From an uncultured Alphaproteobacteria bacterium (GTDB lineage: Bacteria > Pseudomonadota > Alphaproteobacteria > Methylaequorales > Methylaequoraceae), in assembly GCA_902563305.1 (NCBI GenBank), contig CACEWP010000001.1, positions 271,886-335,885 of the forward strand: a stretch of 64,000 nt of DNA, in the 5' to 3' direction. Position 1 is the first letter of the stretch; every line of letters starts with the position of its first letter. The translations under genes were made by a program, and so were the position numbers. This document shows positions 1 through 9,504 of the stretch, one piece after another. The notes under the pieces were generated by a model. The model did not search any database. It was not told where the DNA came from and saw only the letters and a list, made by a program, of their open reading frames with translations.

Positions 1-760
1 TTGATAACGCGCCTGAGTAATGTTGTGTGTCATCATCTTTAAGTTCCACACCTGCAAGGCCTGCTGGAGGTACAGCATTAACATCCGCCAAAACTTTTGC
101 TTTTGTAGCGAGCTTCATTTGATCTTTATTTAATACTTCAGTACCTGCTCTCGCTGCACAGAAGATAATGTCCGCATCATTTAAATAAGAGGAATTGAGA
201 TCATCTGTTGATCCATCACCTGGAATAATATCTACGTTAAAACGTGACTTGTATTCTTCTGCTTTTTTAGCAACATTAGAAATGCCGTCATATCCAACAA
301 TTGTACATTTCGAACCTTGCTGAGCACACATAATGGCCGATATTCCGCCAACAATTCCCTTGCCTCCATAAATTATTATATTTTTGTTGTTAAGGTCTGT
401 GTTAAACTTATTTTTAAGAGTTTTTTCAGTACAAGCAACCATTGCAGCTGCAGTGGTAAAGGATCCGGCTGGGTCTGGGAAGACTGATATCTCAAAAGGG
501 GGAACCATTGATTTTTTTGCCATATCCATCATATCAAGAGCTAAGGACGCATCTTTACCGCAGATAAAAATTCCAGTTTTTTTTGCATTGTTAACTGATC
601 TAGAAAAAATTGCATCTTGCACTAATGCTTTTATATCTGTTAGATTTACGTTTGTGTATGGAAAAACTAAATCATACCCAGCGTCGCAAGCCATATTTAC
701 GTCAAATGGGCTTACATTTCCCTGCGGACTAATCATGTGAAGAATATTCTTTTTTGTCAT
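1..760 (-). CDS. mtdB: NAD(P)-dependent methylene-tetrahydromethanopterin dehydrogenase (partial, runs off the left edge)
   Basis: Reverse-strand translation from ATG at 760: MTKKNILHMISPQGNVSPFDVNMACDAGYDLVFPYTNVNLTDIKALVQDAIFSR..., followed by a GGKGIVGG nucleotide-binding motif; sits beside other H4MPT genes. Confidence 0.85.
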   Translation of the reverse strand, partial: MTKKNILHMISPQGNVSPFDVNMACDAGYDLVFPYTNVNLTDIKALVQDAIFSRSVNNAKKTGIFICGKDASLALDMMDMAKKSMVPPFEISVFPDPAGSFTTAAAMVACTEKTLKNKFNTDLNNKNIIIYGGKGIVGGISAIMCAQQGSKCTIVGYDGISNVAKKAEEYKSRFNVDIIPGDGSTDDLNSSYLNDADIIFCAARAGTEVLNKDQMKLATKAKVLADVNAVPPAGLAGVELKDDDTQHYSGALS

Positions 761-1731
761 AACATTTCCTTTGTAAATATTTTTTTACCAAAATTCCTTC
801 CACCCACTTTTAATAGTTGAATACCAAAAATATTCTTTAAATTAATATAATTTTCTATGTGCTTTAACAACTGATTTCTTTTTTTTGAATTTTCAAAAAA
901 AAGGAAACCGGTTGGTCCCCACGATGACTGACCAAAACCTTTTATTCTGTATTTCTTTAAATTTAAGAAAATCTTTTCAACATTTTTGCTTGCAAATTTA
1001 TTTATTCCTCCATGAAAAGTTCTTGACATATTTTCTTGAATTATCCTTACACCTTTAGCAAATTCATTGAAATTTTGCTCAATTAAACCAGGTATAATAT
1101 TCATAACAAGAGCTTTGTATGTTAGATTGGATTGATCTAAACTAATTTCTTCTAATTCTTTAAATTCTTCGATTTCCTTTTTTCCATGAACCCCAATAAG
1201 ATTTTTATCAAGAATTAGAAGTATCTTCCATTCTCTTGGCCATTTTAAATTGAGTATGTTTAATGGTGGATTAGGAGATCCAACTAATTTTCCAACATCA
1301 ATATTAAACCCACCCTTTTTGAAAGACTGGATTCCAACACCTGAACGTAATCCACGATTAAGAAAATTAGAAATTTGATCAATACTAATGTCAAGATTAT
1401 TGAATTTACTTATTAAATATCCAAGTGATAGAGCCAGTTGAGTACCTGAACCAAGACCATTATGAATTGGAATTTCATTTAGAACAGTTATTTTAAATTG
1501 CGAAATGGAGTATTTTAATTGAAACTTTTTGATTATATTTATAATTTTATCCTTTAACAATTTGTTCTCACAAATAACACGTATTTTACTAAATTTTTCT
1601 ATTTTAATTTTGTAATAAAAGTCAGAAATAGTGAGACCAATACTTCCAAACTTTCTCATGCTTTTTTTTTCTAAATCAAGAAAACCGATATGGATTCTTG
1701 CTGGAGCAGTGATTGTTAAACTTTTGTTCAT
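757..1731 (-). CDS. beta-ribofuranosylaminobenzene 5'-phosphate synthase (GHMP-kinase-like, H4MPT biosynthesis)
   Basis: N-term ITAPARIHIGFLDLEKKSMRKFGSIGLTI, NGLGSGTQLALSLG motif; stop overlaps mtdB start (ATGA). Confidence 0.85.
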   Translation of the reverse strand: MNKSLTITAPARIHIGFLDLEKKSMRKFGSIGLTISDFYYKIKIEKFSKIRVICENKLLKDKIINIIKKFQLKYSISQFKITVLNEIPIHNGLGSGTQLALSLGYLISKFNNLDISIDQISNFLNRGLRSGVGIQSFKKGGFNIDVGKLVGSPNPPLNILNLKWPREWKILLILDKNLIGVHGKKEIEEFKELEEISLDQSNLTYKALVMNIIPGLIEQNFNEFAKGVRIIQENMSRTFHGGINKFASKNVEKIFLNLKKYRIKGFGQSSWGPTGFLFFENSKKRNQLLKHIENYINLKNIFGIQLLKVGGRNFGKKIFTKEML

Positions 1732-1814
1732 TAATTTATTTTTTTTATTTTGATTTAAAATATACTATTATAATTTTTTCAGTTTATATTATTTAAAATG
1801 TCAGGGGAAATCTT

Positions 1815-2189
1815 GTGAATAAAAAAATCAAAGTTTTTAATGAATCAGAAATTAATAAAAAATTAAATAAAGAGTTCGATGGTTGGGAATATGATGGAAA
1901 ATGGATTAGAAAAACTTTCAAAACTTATAGCTGGAAGTCAACCTTAATGGTAGTTAATTCAATCGGTCATTTAGCCGAATCAGCATGGCACCATCCAGAT
2001 CTTCAAGTATCATATGCTTTTGTAGAAGTTAAATTAATGAACCATTCCATGAAAGGAATTACGGAATTGGACTTTGATTTAGCAAAAAAAATTGATGAGT
2101 TTATACTTTGGAATCCAAGAGATGAAGACTCATCTTTAGAAGGGACTCCATCGGATCCAAGGTTCGCATATATAAAATATAAAAAATAA
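1815..2189 (+). CDS. 4a-hydroxytetrahydrobiopterin dehydratase-like (PCD/DCoH family) protein
   Basis: WHHPDLQVSYAFVEVKLMNHSMKGITELDFDLAKKIDE motif; GTG start. Confidence 0.8.
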   Translation: MNKKIKVFNESEINKKLNKEFDGWEYDGKWIRKTFKTYSWKSTLMVVNSIGHLAESAWHHPDLQVSYAFVEVKLMNHSMKGITELDFDLAKKIDEFILWNPRDEDSSLEGTPSDPRFAYIKYKK

Positions 2190-3292
2190 TGCAGATAAGC
2201 TTAAATGACTTTCATTGGTTTGGTTTTACTAACCAAAGAGCAGACTTAACTAAAGAAATTGAGTGTTACAATTTAAATCAGTGTCCATTAATAAACGGAA
2301 AGCAAACTTCATTAGAAATAGCTATTAAAGAACTAAAATTAATTTTAAGAGATTTCAGTGTCCATTTTGATGGACTTTGTTGTGACCACCAATCTCAGAG
2401 TTCACTTATTGACTTAGCCGAAAAATCTAGATCATCAATTAATCATTGCGAACATGAAGAAATTAATAGTTTTTATTCAGCATACCAAAGATATGGAGGT
2501 TCAATAGTTTCATTTAATGAAATAAAAAAAAGATCTGATTTAATAATTTTTGTAGGAAAATTTGATGAATATTTTTTAGAGAGGTTTATCGAAAAAATTA
2601 ATTGGAAAAACACAAAAAAAAAGGAAGCTATGTACAATTTAGGAAATTCAAACCCATCTGTAATTGAAACAAATATAAAAATAAAGGACATAGATTTTAC
2701 TTTAAACCTTCTTCTGGATCTTTTTAGGGATAAATCAACTAGTAAAAAACTTAGATCTCTAAAAGAAAAAATAATTTATTCTAAATATCCAGTAATTGTA
2801 ATTAACCCAAATAATGGATTTATTATTACTCAGAAAATTTTCAGAATAGTAGATCATATAAATAAAAAATTTAAAAAAATTAGAATGTTTAGAGTTTCAG
2901 GATCAAATAACTCTTCAGGCTTTGTCAATAATTGTGTAATCAAAACTGGTTTTCCTGGTTCAGTAAGTTTTAACGATTGGGGTGTCTCATACAACCCTTT
3001 ACAGTATAATGCAGAAAATTTAAAAAATTTAAAAAATACTCAAATCTACGTCTCAAATTTAAATTCAGAACCAAGAATAGTAAAATTTAAACAAAATATT
3101 TTTGTTGGTCACCCAAATATAAAAAAAAAAAAAGATTTCAGAATATTTATTCCTGTAAAAACTCCTGGTATTGATTCTAGTGGACTAATCCTGAGATCAG
3201 ATGGAGTTGGTTTATTTAAACTAGAAAAAAAAATAGATTCTGATTACATTGAATTAAATCAGCTTATACAGAAACTTAGAAATTATGATTAA
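2189..3292 (+). CDS. fhcB: formylmethanofuran dehydrogenase subunit B-like (formyltransferase/hydrolase complex FhcB)
   Basis: Cofactor-free FwdB/FhcB-like sequence, directly upstream of fhcD and fhcC. Confidence 0.75.
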   Translation: MQISLNDFHWFGFTNQRADLTKEIECYNLNQCPLINGKQTSLEIAIKELKLILRDFSVHFDGLCCDHQSQSSLIDLAEKSRSSINHCEHEEINSFYSAYQRYGGSIVSFNEIKKRSDLIIFVGKFDEYFLERFIEKINWKNTKKKEAMYNLGNSNPSVIETNIKIKDIDFTLNLLLDLFRDKSTSKKLRSLKEKIIYSKYPVIVINPNNGFIITQKIFRIVDHINKKFKKIRMFRVSGSNNSSGFVNNCVIKTGFPGSVSFNDWGVSYNPLQYNAENLKNLKNTQIYVSNLNSEPRIVKFKQNIFVGHPNIKKKKDFRIFIPVKTPGIDSSGLILRSDGVGLFKLEKKIDSDYIELNQLIQKLRNYD

Positions 3293-4166
3293 GATAGAAA
3301 ATACTTTTGCTGAAGCTTTTCCGATGAAGTGTAGCAGATTAATAGTTACTGCACATAATAAAAACTGGGTTAAGAATGCTGCAGAGTCATTTTGTGGTTT
3401 CGCAACATCTGTGATCGCATGTGGATGTGAAGCTGGTGTTGAGGCATATTTATCTCCTAAAGAAACTCCTGATGGAAGACCAGGCGTCTCAATCCTTATT
3501 TTCTCAATGTCATCAAAAGAATTGTCTAAGCAAATATTAAATAGGACAGGACAATGTATTATGACAAGTCCTACATCAGCAGTCTTTTCAGGTAACACTG
3601 GAAAAGAAAAGATTCCACTTGGTAATGCTCTTAGATACTTTGGTGACGGATATCAGATAGCTAAAGTTATTGACGACAAAAGATATTGGCGAATTCCGGT
3701 TATGGATGGGGAATTTCTCTGTGAAGACTATGCCTACCAAATTATGGGTATTGGAGGCGGCAATTTTCTTATTCTAGGTGATACTGTTGAAAATGTTCTT
3801 TTTGCTGCTGAAAGTGCTGTAAAAAAAATGAAAAAAGTAAAAAACATTATCTTACCTTTTCCTGGTGGAGTTGTAAGGTCTGGCTCGAAGGTTGGTTCAA
3901 AATATAAAAATCTTATTGCATCTACAAATTTTGATTATTGTCCTACTTTGAAAGGAGTAACAAAATCAAAGTTAGATAAAGAAACTGGTTGTGTTTTAGA
4001 AATAGTAATTGACGGAATTAATAAAAAGGATATTGAGATTGCGATGAGAGTCGGAATTCTAGAGGTTAAAACCCTCAGTCCACATTGTGGTATAAGATGT
4101 ATTTCTGCTGGAAATTATGGGGGCAAACTAGGTCCATATATATTTAAATTGAGAGATATTGTATGA
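3285..4166 (+). CDS. fhcD: formylmethanofuran--tetrahydromethanopterin formyltransferase
   Basis: IENTFAEAFPMKCSRLIVTAHNKNWVKNAAESFCGFATSVIACGCEAGVEAYLSPKETPDGRPG is typical Ftr/FhcD. Confidence 0.93.
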   Translation: MIKIENTFAEAFPMKCSRLIVTAHNKNWVKNAAESFCGFATSVIACGCEAGVEAYLSPKETPDGRPGVSILIFSMSSKELSKQILNRTGQCIMTSPTSAVFSGNTGKEKIPLGNALRYFGDGYQIAKVIDDKRYWRIPVMDGEFLCEDYAYQIMGIGGGNFLILGDTVENVLFAAESAVKKMKKVKNIILPFPGGVVRSGSKVGSKYKNLIASTNFDYCPTLKGVTKSKLDKETGCVLEIVIDGINKKDIEIAMRVGILEVKTLSPHCGIRCISAGNYGGKLGPYIFKLRDIV

Positions 4167-4972
4167 TTAAAATTACTCTAAAACCCAAATTCAAAATTAA
4201 GTCAGAGATGAATTTAAAAAACTTGAGTAACCATAAGTTTAATAGAAAATTAATTTATAAAACAAAGATATTATATGACAATCAGGAGATCGCATTAGAC
4301 AAAATCTTTGAAATAAAAATTGATAAAAATGAAGAAATACAAAATGAACTTGTAATATTTGATTTAAATAAAAACTGCGATTATTTAGGTTGGAAATGGA
4401 GAGATGGAATTTTAAGAGTTAAATCTAATGTTGGATCATTCCTCGGATCAAAAATGATAGCCGGACAAATTTTTGTTGATGGATCTGCAGAACATTTCGT
4501 TGGATCGCAAATGTGTGGTGGAAAAATAATCATCAAATCAAATGTTCTTGACTTTGCTGGTTCATCTTTACCTGGATATAAAAAAGGTATGAGTGGTGGA
4601 TTAATTATAATCAATGGAAATGCCAGAGATTATTTGGGCTTCAACATTAGAAGAGGAATATTATTTGTAAAAGGAAATGTTGGGAACTATTCTTGTAATA
4701 GTATGATTGCCGGAACTGTTATCTTAAAAAAAAAAGTTGGAAAAAATCTAGGATTTGGGATGAAAAGAGGAACAATCTTTATAAGTAAAAAGATATCGAG
4801 TCTAAAAAACTTTACTAGAATAGGAGAGATAAAAAATTCTTTTTTTAATTTATTAAATGTTTATTTTATTAGAAGCTTTGGTTTAAAGATTTTTCAAAAG
4901 GGTGAACCATTGATCAAGTATTATGGTGATAAAAGTTTAGATGGAACGGGTGAAATAATAGTTAAGAAATAG
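4163..4972 (+). CDS. fhcC: formylmethanofuran dehydrogenase subunit C-like (GltS/FwdC beta-helix)
   Basis: Repeated GxxxG..M..G.I.v.G units; ATGA overlap with fhcD. Confidence 0.9.
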   Translation: MIKITLKPKFKIKSEMNLKNLSNHKFNRKLIYKTKILYDNQEIALDKIFEIKIDKNEEIQNELVIFDLNKNCDYLGWKWRDGILRVKSNVGSFLGSKMIAGQIFVDGSAEHFVGSQMCGGKIIIKSNVLDFAGSSLPGYKKGMSGGLIIINGNARDYLGFNIRRGILFVKGNVGNYSCNSMIAGTVILKKKVGKNLGFGMKRGTIFISKKISSLKNFTRIGEIKNSFFNLLNVYFIRSFGLKIFQKGEPLIKYYGDKSLDGTGEIIVKK

Positions 4973-5578
4973 TTAAATCTTATTTTTTAATTTAAGATCA
5001 GAGATTAGCCCATCAAACCCTTTTTCTTCTATAATTTTTTTGAAGTCTGACTTTTTTGTTGCTATCTCACTTATGGAGCCATCTAACAGTATATCAAATA
5101 TCCTCCATCTCTTTCCGTTTTTGTACATTAGATAGTCCAAGGAGATAAGTTCCTCATCTGCTTTTAGATCAAATTTAACCAATATAAAATTATTTCCAAT
5201 AACTTTTGTTTCTTTATGAATAAAATTTAATTTTTGTATTTTACTAAATCTTCTAATGTAATTTACTGTTATAAACTCACCAAAAACATTAATAAATTTA
5301 TCTTTATCTTCTGGTGTTATCTTTGCCCACTTACTGCCGATTATCATTCTTCCCATCTTCTCAATATCGTAAATTTCTCTTGTAACATTTAAAAATTCAT
5401 TAAATGAATAATCATTAAGGTTGTTTTGGGTTATTTTTTCTAAACTGAAATGTAATTTATTTAAAATGTCGAGGGGCTTTACTTCTGCAGAGATTGCTGA
5501 AGAAAAATAAAAAAAAATAGATATTTTTAGAATATTAAAAAAAAAATTACAAAAACTATTGGATAAAAATCTCATCAT
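4973..5578 (-). CDS. MlaC/Ttg2D family phospholipid-binding protein, probably hopanoid-associated HpnM
   Basis: Signal-peptide-like N-term; YDIEKMGRMIIGSKWAKITPEDKDKFINVFGEFI; next to hpn genes. Confidence 0.75.
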   Translation of the reverse strand: MMRFLSNSFCNFFFNILKISIFFYFSSAISAEVKPLDILNKLHFSLEKITQNNLNDYSFNEFLNVTREIYDIEKMGRMIIGSKWAKITPEDKDKFINVFGEFITVNYIRRFSKIQKLNFIHKETKVIGNNFILVKFDLKADEELISLDYLMYKNGKRWRIFDILLDGSISEIATKKSDFKKIIEEKGFDGLISDLKLKNKI

Positions 5579-5617
5579 TGATTATGTTTTATATCATAAA
5601 AAATTCCTTAAAAAAAA

Positions 5618-6607
5618 ATGAATAAAAAAATCCTTATCACCGGAGCTAATGGGTTCCTTGGTTCTGCAATAACAAAAATAGCATTAAAAAAAAAATTTAT
5701 AGTTAATGTACTTATTAGGAAAAATACAAACATCCAAAATCTTGATAAAATAAAATCCAAGATTAATTTTTTCTATGGTGATTTGAGGCAAATCAATAGT
5801 TTAGATTCAGCAATTTCTCAATCAGACGTGATATTTCACGTAGCAGCAAACTACAGACTATGGTCAAGATATCCTAAAGAAATTTATGATTCAAATGTAA
5901 GAGGTACAGAAAACATTTGTATCAAAACAACACAGTTTAAAAAAAAACTAATTTATACCTCCAGTGTTGCAACACTTGGAATAAAACCAAATAAACAGTC
6001 AGATGAGGATACACCTGTAAACTTTTCTGATATGGTTGGAGATTATAAAAAATCAAAATATTTAGCCGAAAAGATTGTAGACAAGTTTATCAAAAACAAA
6101 AAAATGCAAGGTATCATTGTTAACCCTTCAACTCCAATAGGACCCGGAGATATAAAACCAACTCCAACAGGAAAAGTTATTTACGATTTACTGAATGGAA
6201 AAATGCCAGCTTACGTTGATACAGGTTTAAATATTGTTCATGTGGATGATGTTGCCGAAGGACATTTTCTTGCATTAAGGTATGGAAGAGTTGGAGAGAG
6301 ATACATTTTAGGAGGTGAAAATTTAGAATTCAAAGAATTCCTTGACCTTATTTCAGAGTTTGGGAACAGACCAAAGGTATCTATAAGGCTGAATCCAAGG
6401 CATTTAATCCCCTTTGCTTATCTAAACGAAATTATAAGTAAATATTTTATTAATAAAGACCCAACATTAACGATCGCAGGTTTAAAAATGTCTACTAAAA
6501 AAATGTTTTTTTCATCAGAAAAAGCAAAAAAGAAACTTCGTTATAGACCAAGAACATCTAAAAGTGCTATAAAGGATTCAGTTAAATGGTTTGAAAACAT
6601 TGAGTAG
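5618..6607 (+). CDS. hpnA: hopanoid-associated sugar epimerase (SDR) HpnA
   Basis: ILITGANGFLGSAI Rossmann motif, YKKSKYLAEK; hopanoid gene neighbourhood. Confidence 0.85.
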   Translation: MNKKILITGANGFLGSAITKIALKKKFIVNVLIRKNTNIQNLDKIKSKINFFYGDLRQINSLDSAISQSDVIFHVAANYRLWSRYPKEIYDSNVRGTENICIKTTQFKKKLIYTSSVATLGIKPNKQSDEDTPVNFSDMVGDYKKSKYLAEKIVDKFIKNKKMQGIIVNPSTPIGPGDIKPTPTGKVIYDLLNGKMPAYVDTGLNIVHVDDVAEGHFLALRYGRVGERYILGGENLEFKEFLDLISEFGNRPKVSIRLNPRHLIPFAYLNEIISKYFINKDPTLTIAGLKMSTKKMFFSSEKAKKKLRYRPRTSKSAIKDSVKWFENIE

Positions 6608-6616
6608 AGAAAATAT

Positions 6617-7585
6617 ATGGACGATATAAAGCATGATCTTAAACCACTAAAAGTGTTCCTTGCCCAACCACGAGGATTCTGTGCAGGAGTAGAAAGAGCA
6701 ATTGAAATTGTTGAACGGGCATTAAAAATATATGGTCCACCAGTTTATGTTAGACATGAAATAGTTCATAACAAAAGGGTAGTAAATAATTTAAGTTCAA
6801 AAGGTGCGATTTTCGTCCAAGAGCTTGATCAAATTCCTGCTGGTGCAGTTACAATTTTCAGTGCACATGGAGTTGCACAAAAAATTGAAGATACTGCAAA
6901 GGATAGAAGATTACCAATTTTAGACGCCACATGTCCATTGGTTGCTAAAGTTCATAAAGAAGGACAGAGATATTCATCCAAGGGTTATGAGGTTATTCTC
7001 ATAGGGCATGAAGGTCACCCTGAAGTTGAAGGTACCATGGGTAGAATTTCTGGAGATGTATATCTTGTTTCCAATACGGAAGATGTCTTCAAATTAAAAG
7101 TTAAAAACCCGAAAAAACTATCTTACATAAGTCAAACAACTCTTTCAGTAGATGATACGAAGGTAGTTATAGAGGCATTAAAAAAAAGGTTCCCCCTAAT
7201 TGAGGGGCCTGATGTAAAAGATATTTGTTATGCTACTCAAAATAGACAATCTGCTGTAAGAGATTTAGTTGATCATGTTAATTTAATTCTCGTTGTTGGA
7301 GCAAAAAATAGTTCTAATTCAAATAGACTTAGAGATTTAGGTGAAGAATCTGGAGTTGATACTTATTTGATTGAGACAGCAGATGATCTAGACAGTAAGT
7401 GGTTTGACAATGTTGAATCAATCGGAATATCTTCTGGTGCATCAACACCTGATGAGTTGGTTAAAGAGGTCATCAATAGAATTTCATCTTTTAGAGAAAT
7501 TAAAATTGAAAAAAGACCAGGCATCGAAGAAAATATTGTTTTTAAATTACCAAAAGAGCTTACCGATATTAAGGTTCTAAATTAA
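6617..7585 (+). CDS. ispH: 4-hydroxy-3-methylbut-2-enyl diphosphate reductase
   Basis: LAQPRGFCAGVERAIEIVERAL, DATCPLVAKVHKEG, SGASTPDELV. Confidence 0.97.
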   Translation: MDDIKHDLKPLKVFLAQPRGFCAGVERAIEIVERALKIYGPPVYVRHEIVHNKRVVNNLSSKGAIFVQELDQIPAGAVTIFSAHGVAQKIEDTAKDRRLPILDATCPLVAKVHKEGQRYSSKGYEVILIGHEGHPEVEGTMGRISGDVYLVSNTEDVFKLKVKNPKKLSYISQTTLSVDDTKVVIEALKKRFPLIEGPDVKDICYATQNRQSAVRDLVDHVNLILVVGAKNSSNSNRLRDLGEESGVDTYLIETADDLDSKWFDNVESIGISSGASTPDELVKEVINRISSFREIKIEKRPGIEENIVFKLPKELTDIKVLN

Positions 7586-7623
7586 TCTTTACTTTTAAAT
7601 AACAATTAATTAGATTTATATTC

Positions 7624-8823
7624 ATGGGAATACCATTAATACAACAAATAAGAGTAGGTTCATACATACTAAAACAAAAAATTCTTGGAAGATCAAGATA
7701 TCCACTAGTTTTGATGTTAGAACCTCTTTTTAGATGCAACCTTGCATGCGCAGGATGTGGTAAAATTGATTACCCTAAAGAAATTTTAAATCAAAGGCTT
7801 TCTACTCAGGAATGCATTGACTCTGTTGAGGAATGTGGAGCACCTATAGTTTCTATTCCAGGAGGGGAACCTTTAATTCATAAAGAGATGCCAGAAATTG
7901 TTAGAGAACTAGTTAAAAGAAAGAAGTTTGTATATCTTTGCACAAACGCAGTTTTGATGGAAAAGAAACTATCTGAATATAAGCCCAGCCCTTACTTTAC
8001 ATGGTCAGTACATTTAGATGGAATGAAAGAAGAACATGATAAAGCAGTTTGTCAAGAAGGAGTTTTTGATAGATGTGTTTCTGCAATAAAAAAAGCAAAA
8101 TCATTGGGGTTTAGATGCAATGTGAACTGTACCATTTTTGACAATGCGCATGAGGAGGGTTTGAAAAATTTCTTAAATTATGTAACTGATGAGCTAAATG
8201 TCGACGGTATAACCATTTCACCAGGCTTCGCTTATGAAAGAGCCCCTGATCAAGAACATTTTATAAAAAGATCTAATACTAAAAACTTTTTTAGAAATGT
8301 TTTTAAATCAGATGACTTTAAAAAATGGGATTTTAGTCACTCTGGTCTTTATTTAGATTTTCTTGCCGGTAATCAGTCATACAAATGCACGCCATGGGGA
8401 AATCCAACAAGAAATATTTTTGGTTGGCAAAAACCTTGTTACCTTCTTGGAGAAGGGTATGTGAAATCATTCAAAGAACTTATGAACGACACTGAGTGGG
8501 ACAAATATGGGACAGGTAATTATGATAAGTGCTCGGATTGTATGGCACACTGCGGTTATGAGGCATCGGCAGTTACAGACGTTTTTAAGAATCCTTTTAA
8601 GGCTGCAACAATAGCCATCAAAGGCCCTAGGACTGAGGGAGCAATGGCTAAAGAAATAGATATTAGCAATTCAAGAGACCCAGACTTTTTTCATGACACT
8701 CATGTAAGTGAGATGATGAAAAAACTTCATGCACAAAAACAAAGCGAATCTAATGAATCTCCCATTCCTTCAGCTGGCGCAGCAATTAACCCAAAAAGTG
8801 ATTTAGCAAAAAAAACAAGATAG
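7624..8823 (+). CDS. hpnH: adenosyl-hopene transferase HpnH (radical SAM)
   Basis: CNLACAGCGKIDYP radical SAM motif; MGIPLIQQIRVGSYILKQKILGRSRYPLVLMLEPLFRCN is typical of HpnH. Confidence 0.95.
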   Translation: MGIPLIQQIRVGSYILKQKILGRSRYPLVLMLEPLFRCNLACAGCGKIDYPKEILNQRLSTQECIDSVEECGAPIVSIPGGEPLIHKEMPEIVRELVKRKKFVYLCTNAVLMEKKLSEYKPSPYFTWSVHLDGMKEEHDKAVCQEGVFDRCVSAIKKAKSLGFRCNVNCTIFDNAHEEGLKNFLNYVTDELNVDGITISPGFAYERAPDQEHFIKRSNTKNFFRNVFKSDDFKKWDFSHSGLYLDFLAGNQSYKCTPWGNPTRNIFGWQKPCYLLGEGYVKSFKELMNDTEWDKYGTGNYDKCSDCMAHCGYEASAVTDVFKNPFKAATIAIKGPRTEGAMAKEIDISNSRDPDFFHDTHVSEMMKKLHAQKQSESNESPIPSAGAAINPKSDLAKKTR

Positions 8824-8832
8824 TGGTCTGTC

Positions 8833-9504
8833 TTAAAAGTTATTGATTATATCTCCAAGAACCTTTTTGCTTTTTATAAATTTGATATTTAACTTTAAAA
8901 GGTCAAATATAATTGATGGACTAAGGGTCAACTTTCTCAAAAAAGTTAATGTTCTTAGTTCACCGTTATCATCAATACAATCTTGAATAAAATGGGGTAG
9001 ATCAAAAGACAAATCATCAAATATTACCTTTATAGATAACATAGGTATATTAGCTTTAAAAAGTTCTTTTTTAATATGAAAAGCCTCCATATCAATTACT
9101 GAAATTGATTTGAATTTTTTTACAAGATTCAATTTCTCTTTTTTGTCAACTGCAATTTTATTAACAGTGAGTAAATTACATTTAAAAAACTTAAAATTAT
9201 TTTCTAAATCTCTAAGTAAATTGATATCAGATTTATAAGTTGAAAGTTTTTCTTTTTCTTCATTAAAGATTTTTTCTATAAAGACAATATCACCATTTCT
9301 TAAATTTTTGGAGATAGAACCAGCAAATCCAAAATTAATTACAATGTCTACACCTAATTTTATAAGTTCTTTTGCTGCATTCTTTGATGCTTTTCCATAC
9401 CCATAAACACAAAATATATTATTATTTTTGTCAGAAATTAGTTCCATTTCTCTCTTCAGTCCGAAAATAAAACCAATCTTTTTAAATTTTTTTTTATGCT
9501 CCAT
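8833..9504 (-). CDS. hpnG: nucleoside phosphorylase-like protein, HpnG
   Basis: Phosphorylase-type NFGFAGSI and VIDMEAFHI motifs; overlaps 3' end of shc. Confidence 0.8.
   Translation of the reverse strand: MEHKKKFKKIGFIFGLKREMELISDKNNNIFCVYGYGKASKNAAKELIKLGVDIVINFGFAGSISKNLRNGDIVFIEKIFNEEKEKLSTYKSDINLLRDLENNFKFFKCNLLTVNKIAVDKKEKLNLVKKFKSISVIDMEAFHIKKELFKANIPMLSIKVIFDDLSFDLPHFIQDCIDDNGELRTLTFLRKLTLSPSIIFDLLKLNIKFIKSKKVLGDIINNF

Noticed and set aside
384-740. + strand ORF of 118 aa
   Set aside because: Antisense to mtdB, whose translation shows clear protein homology; no independent support
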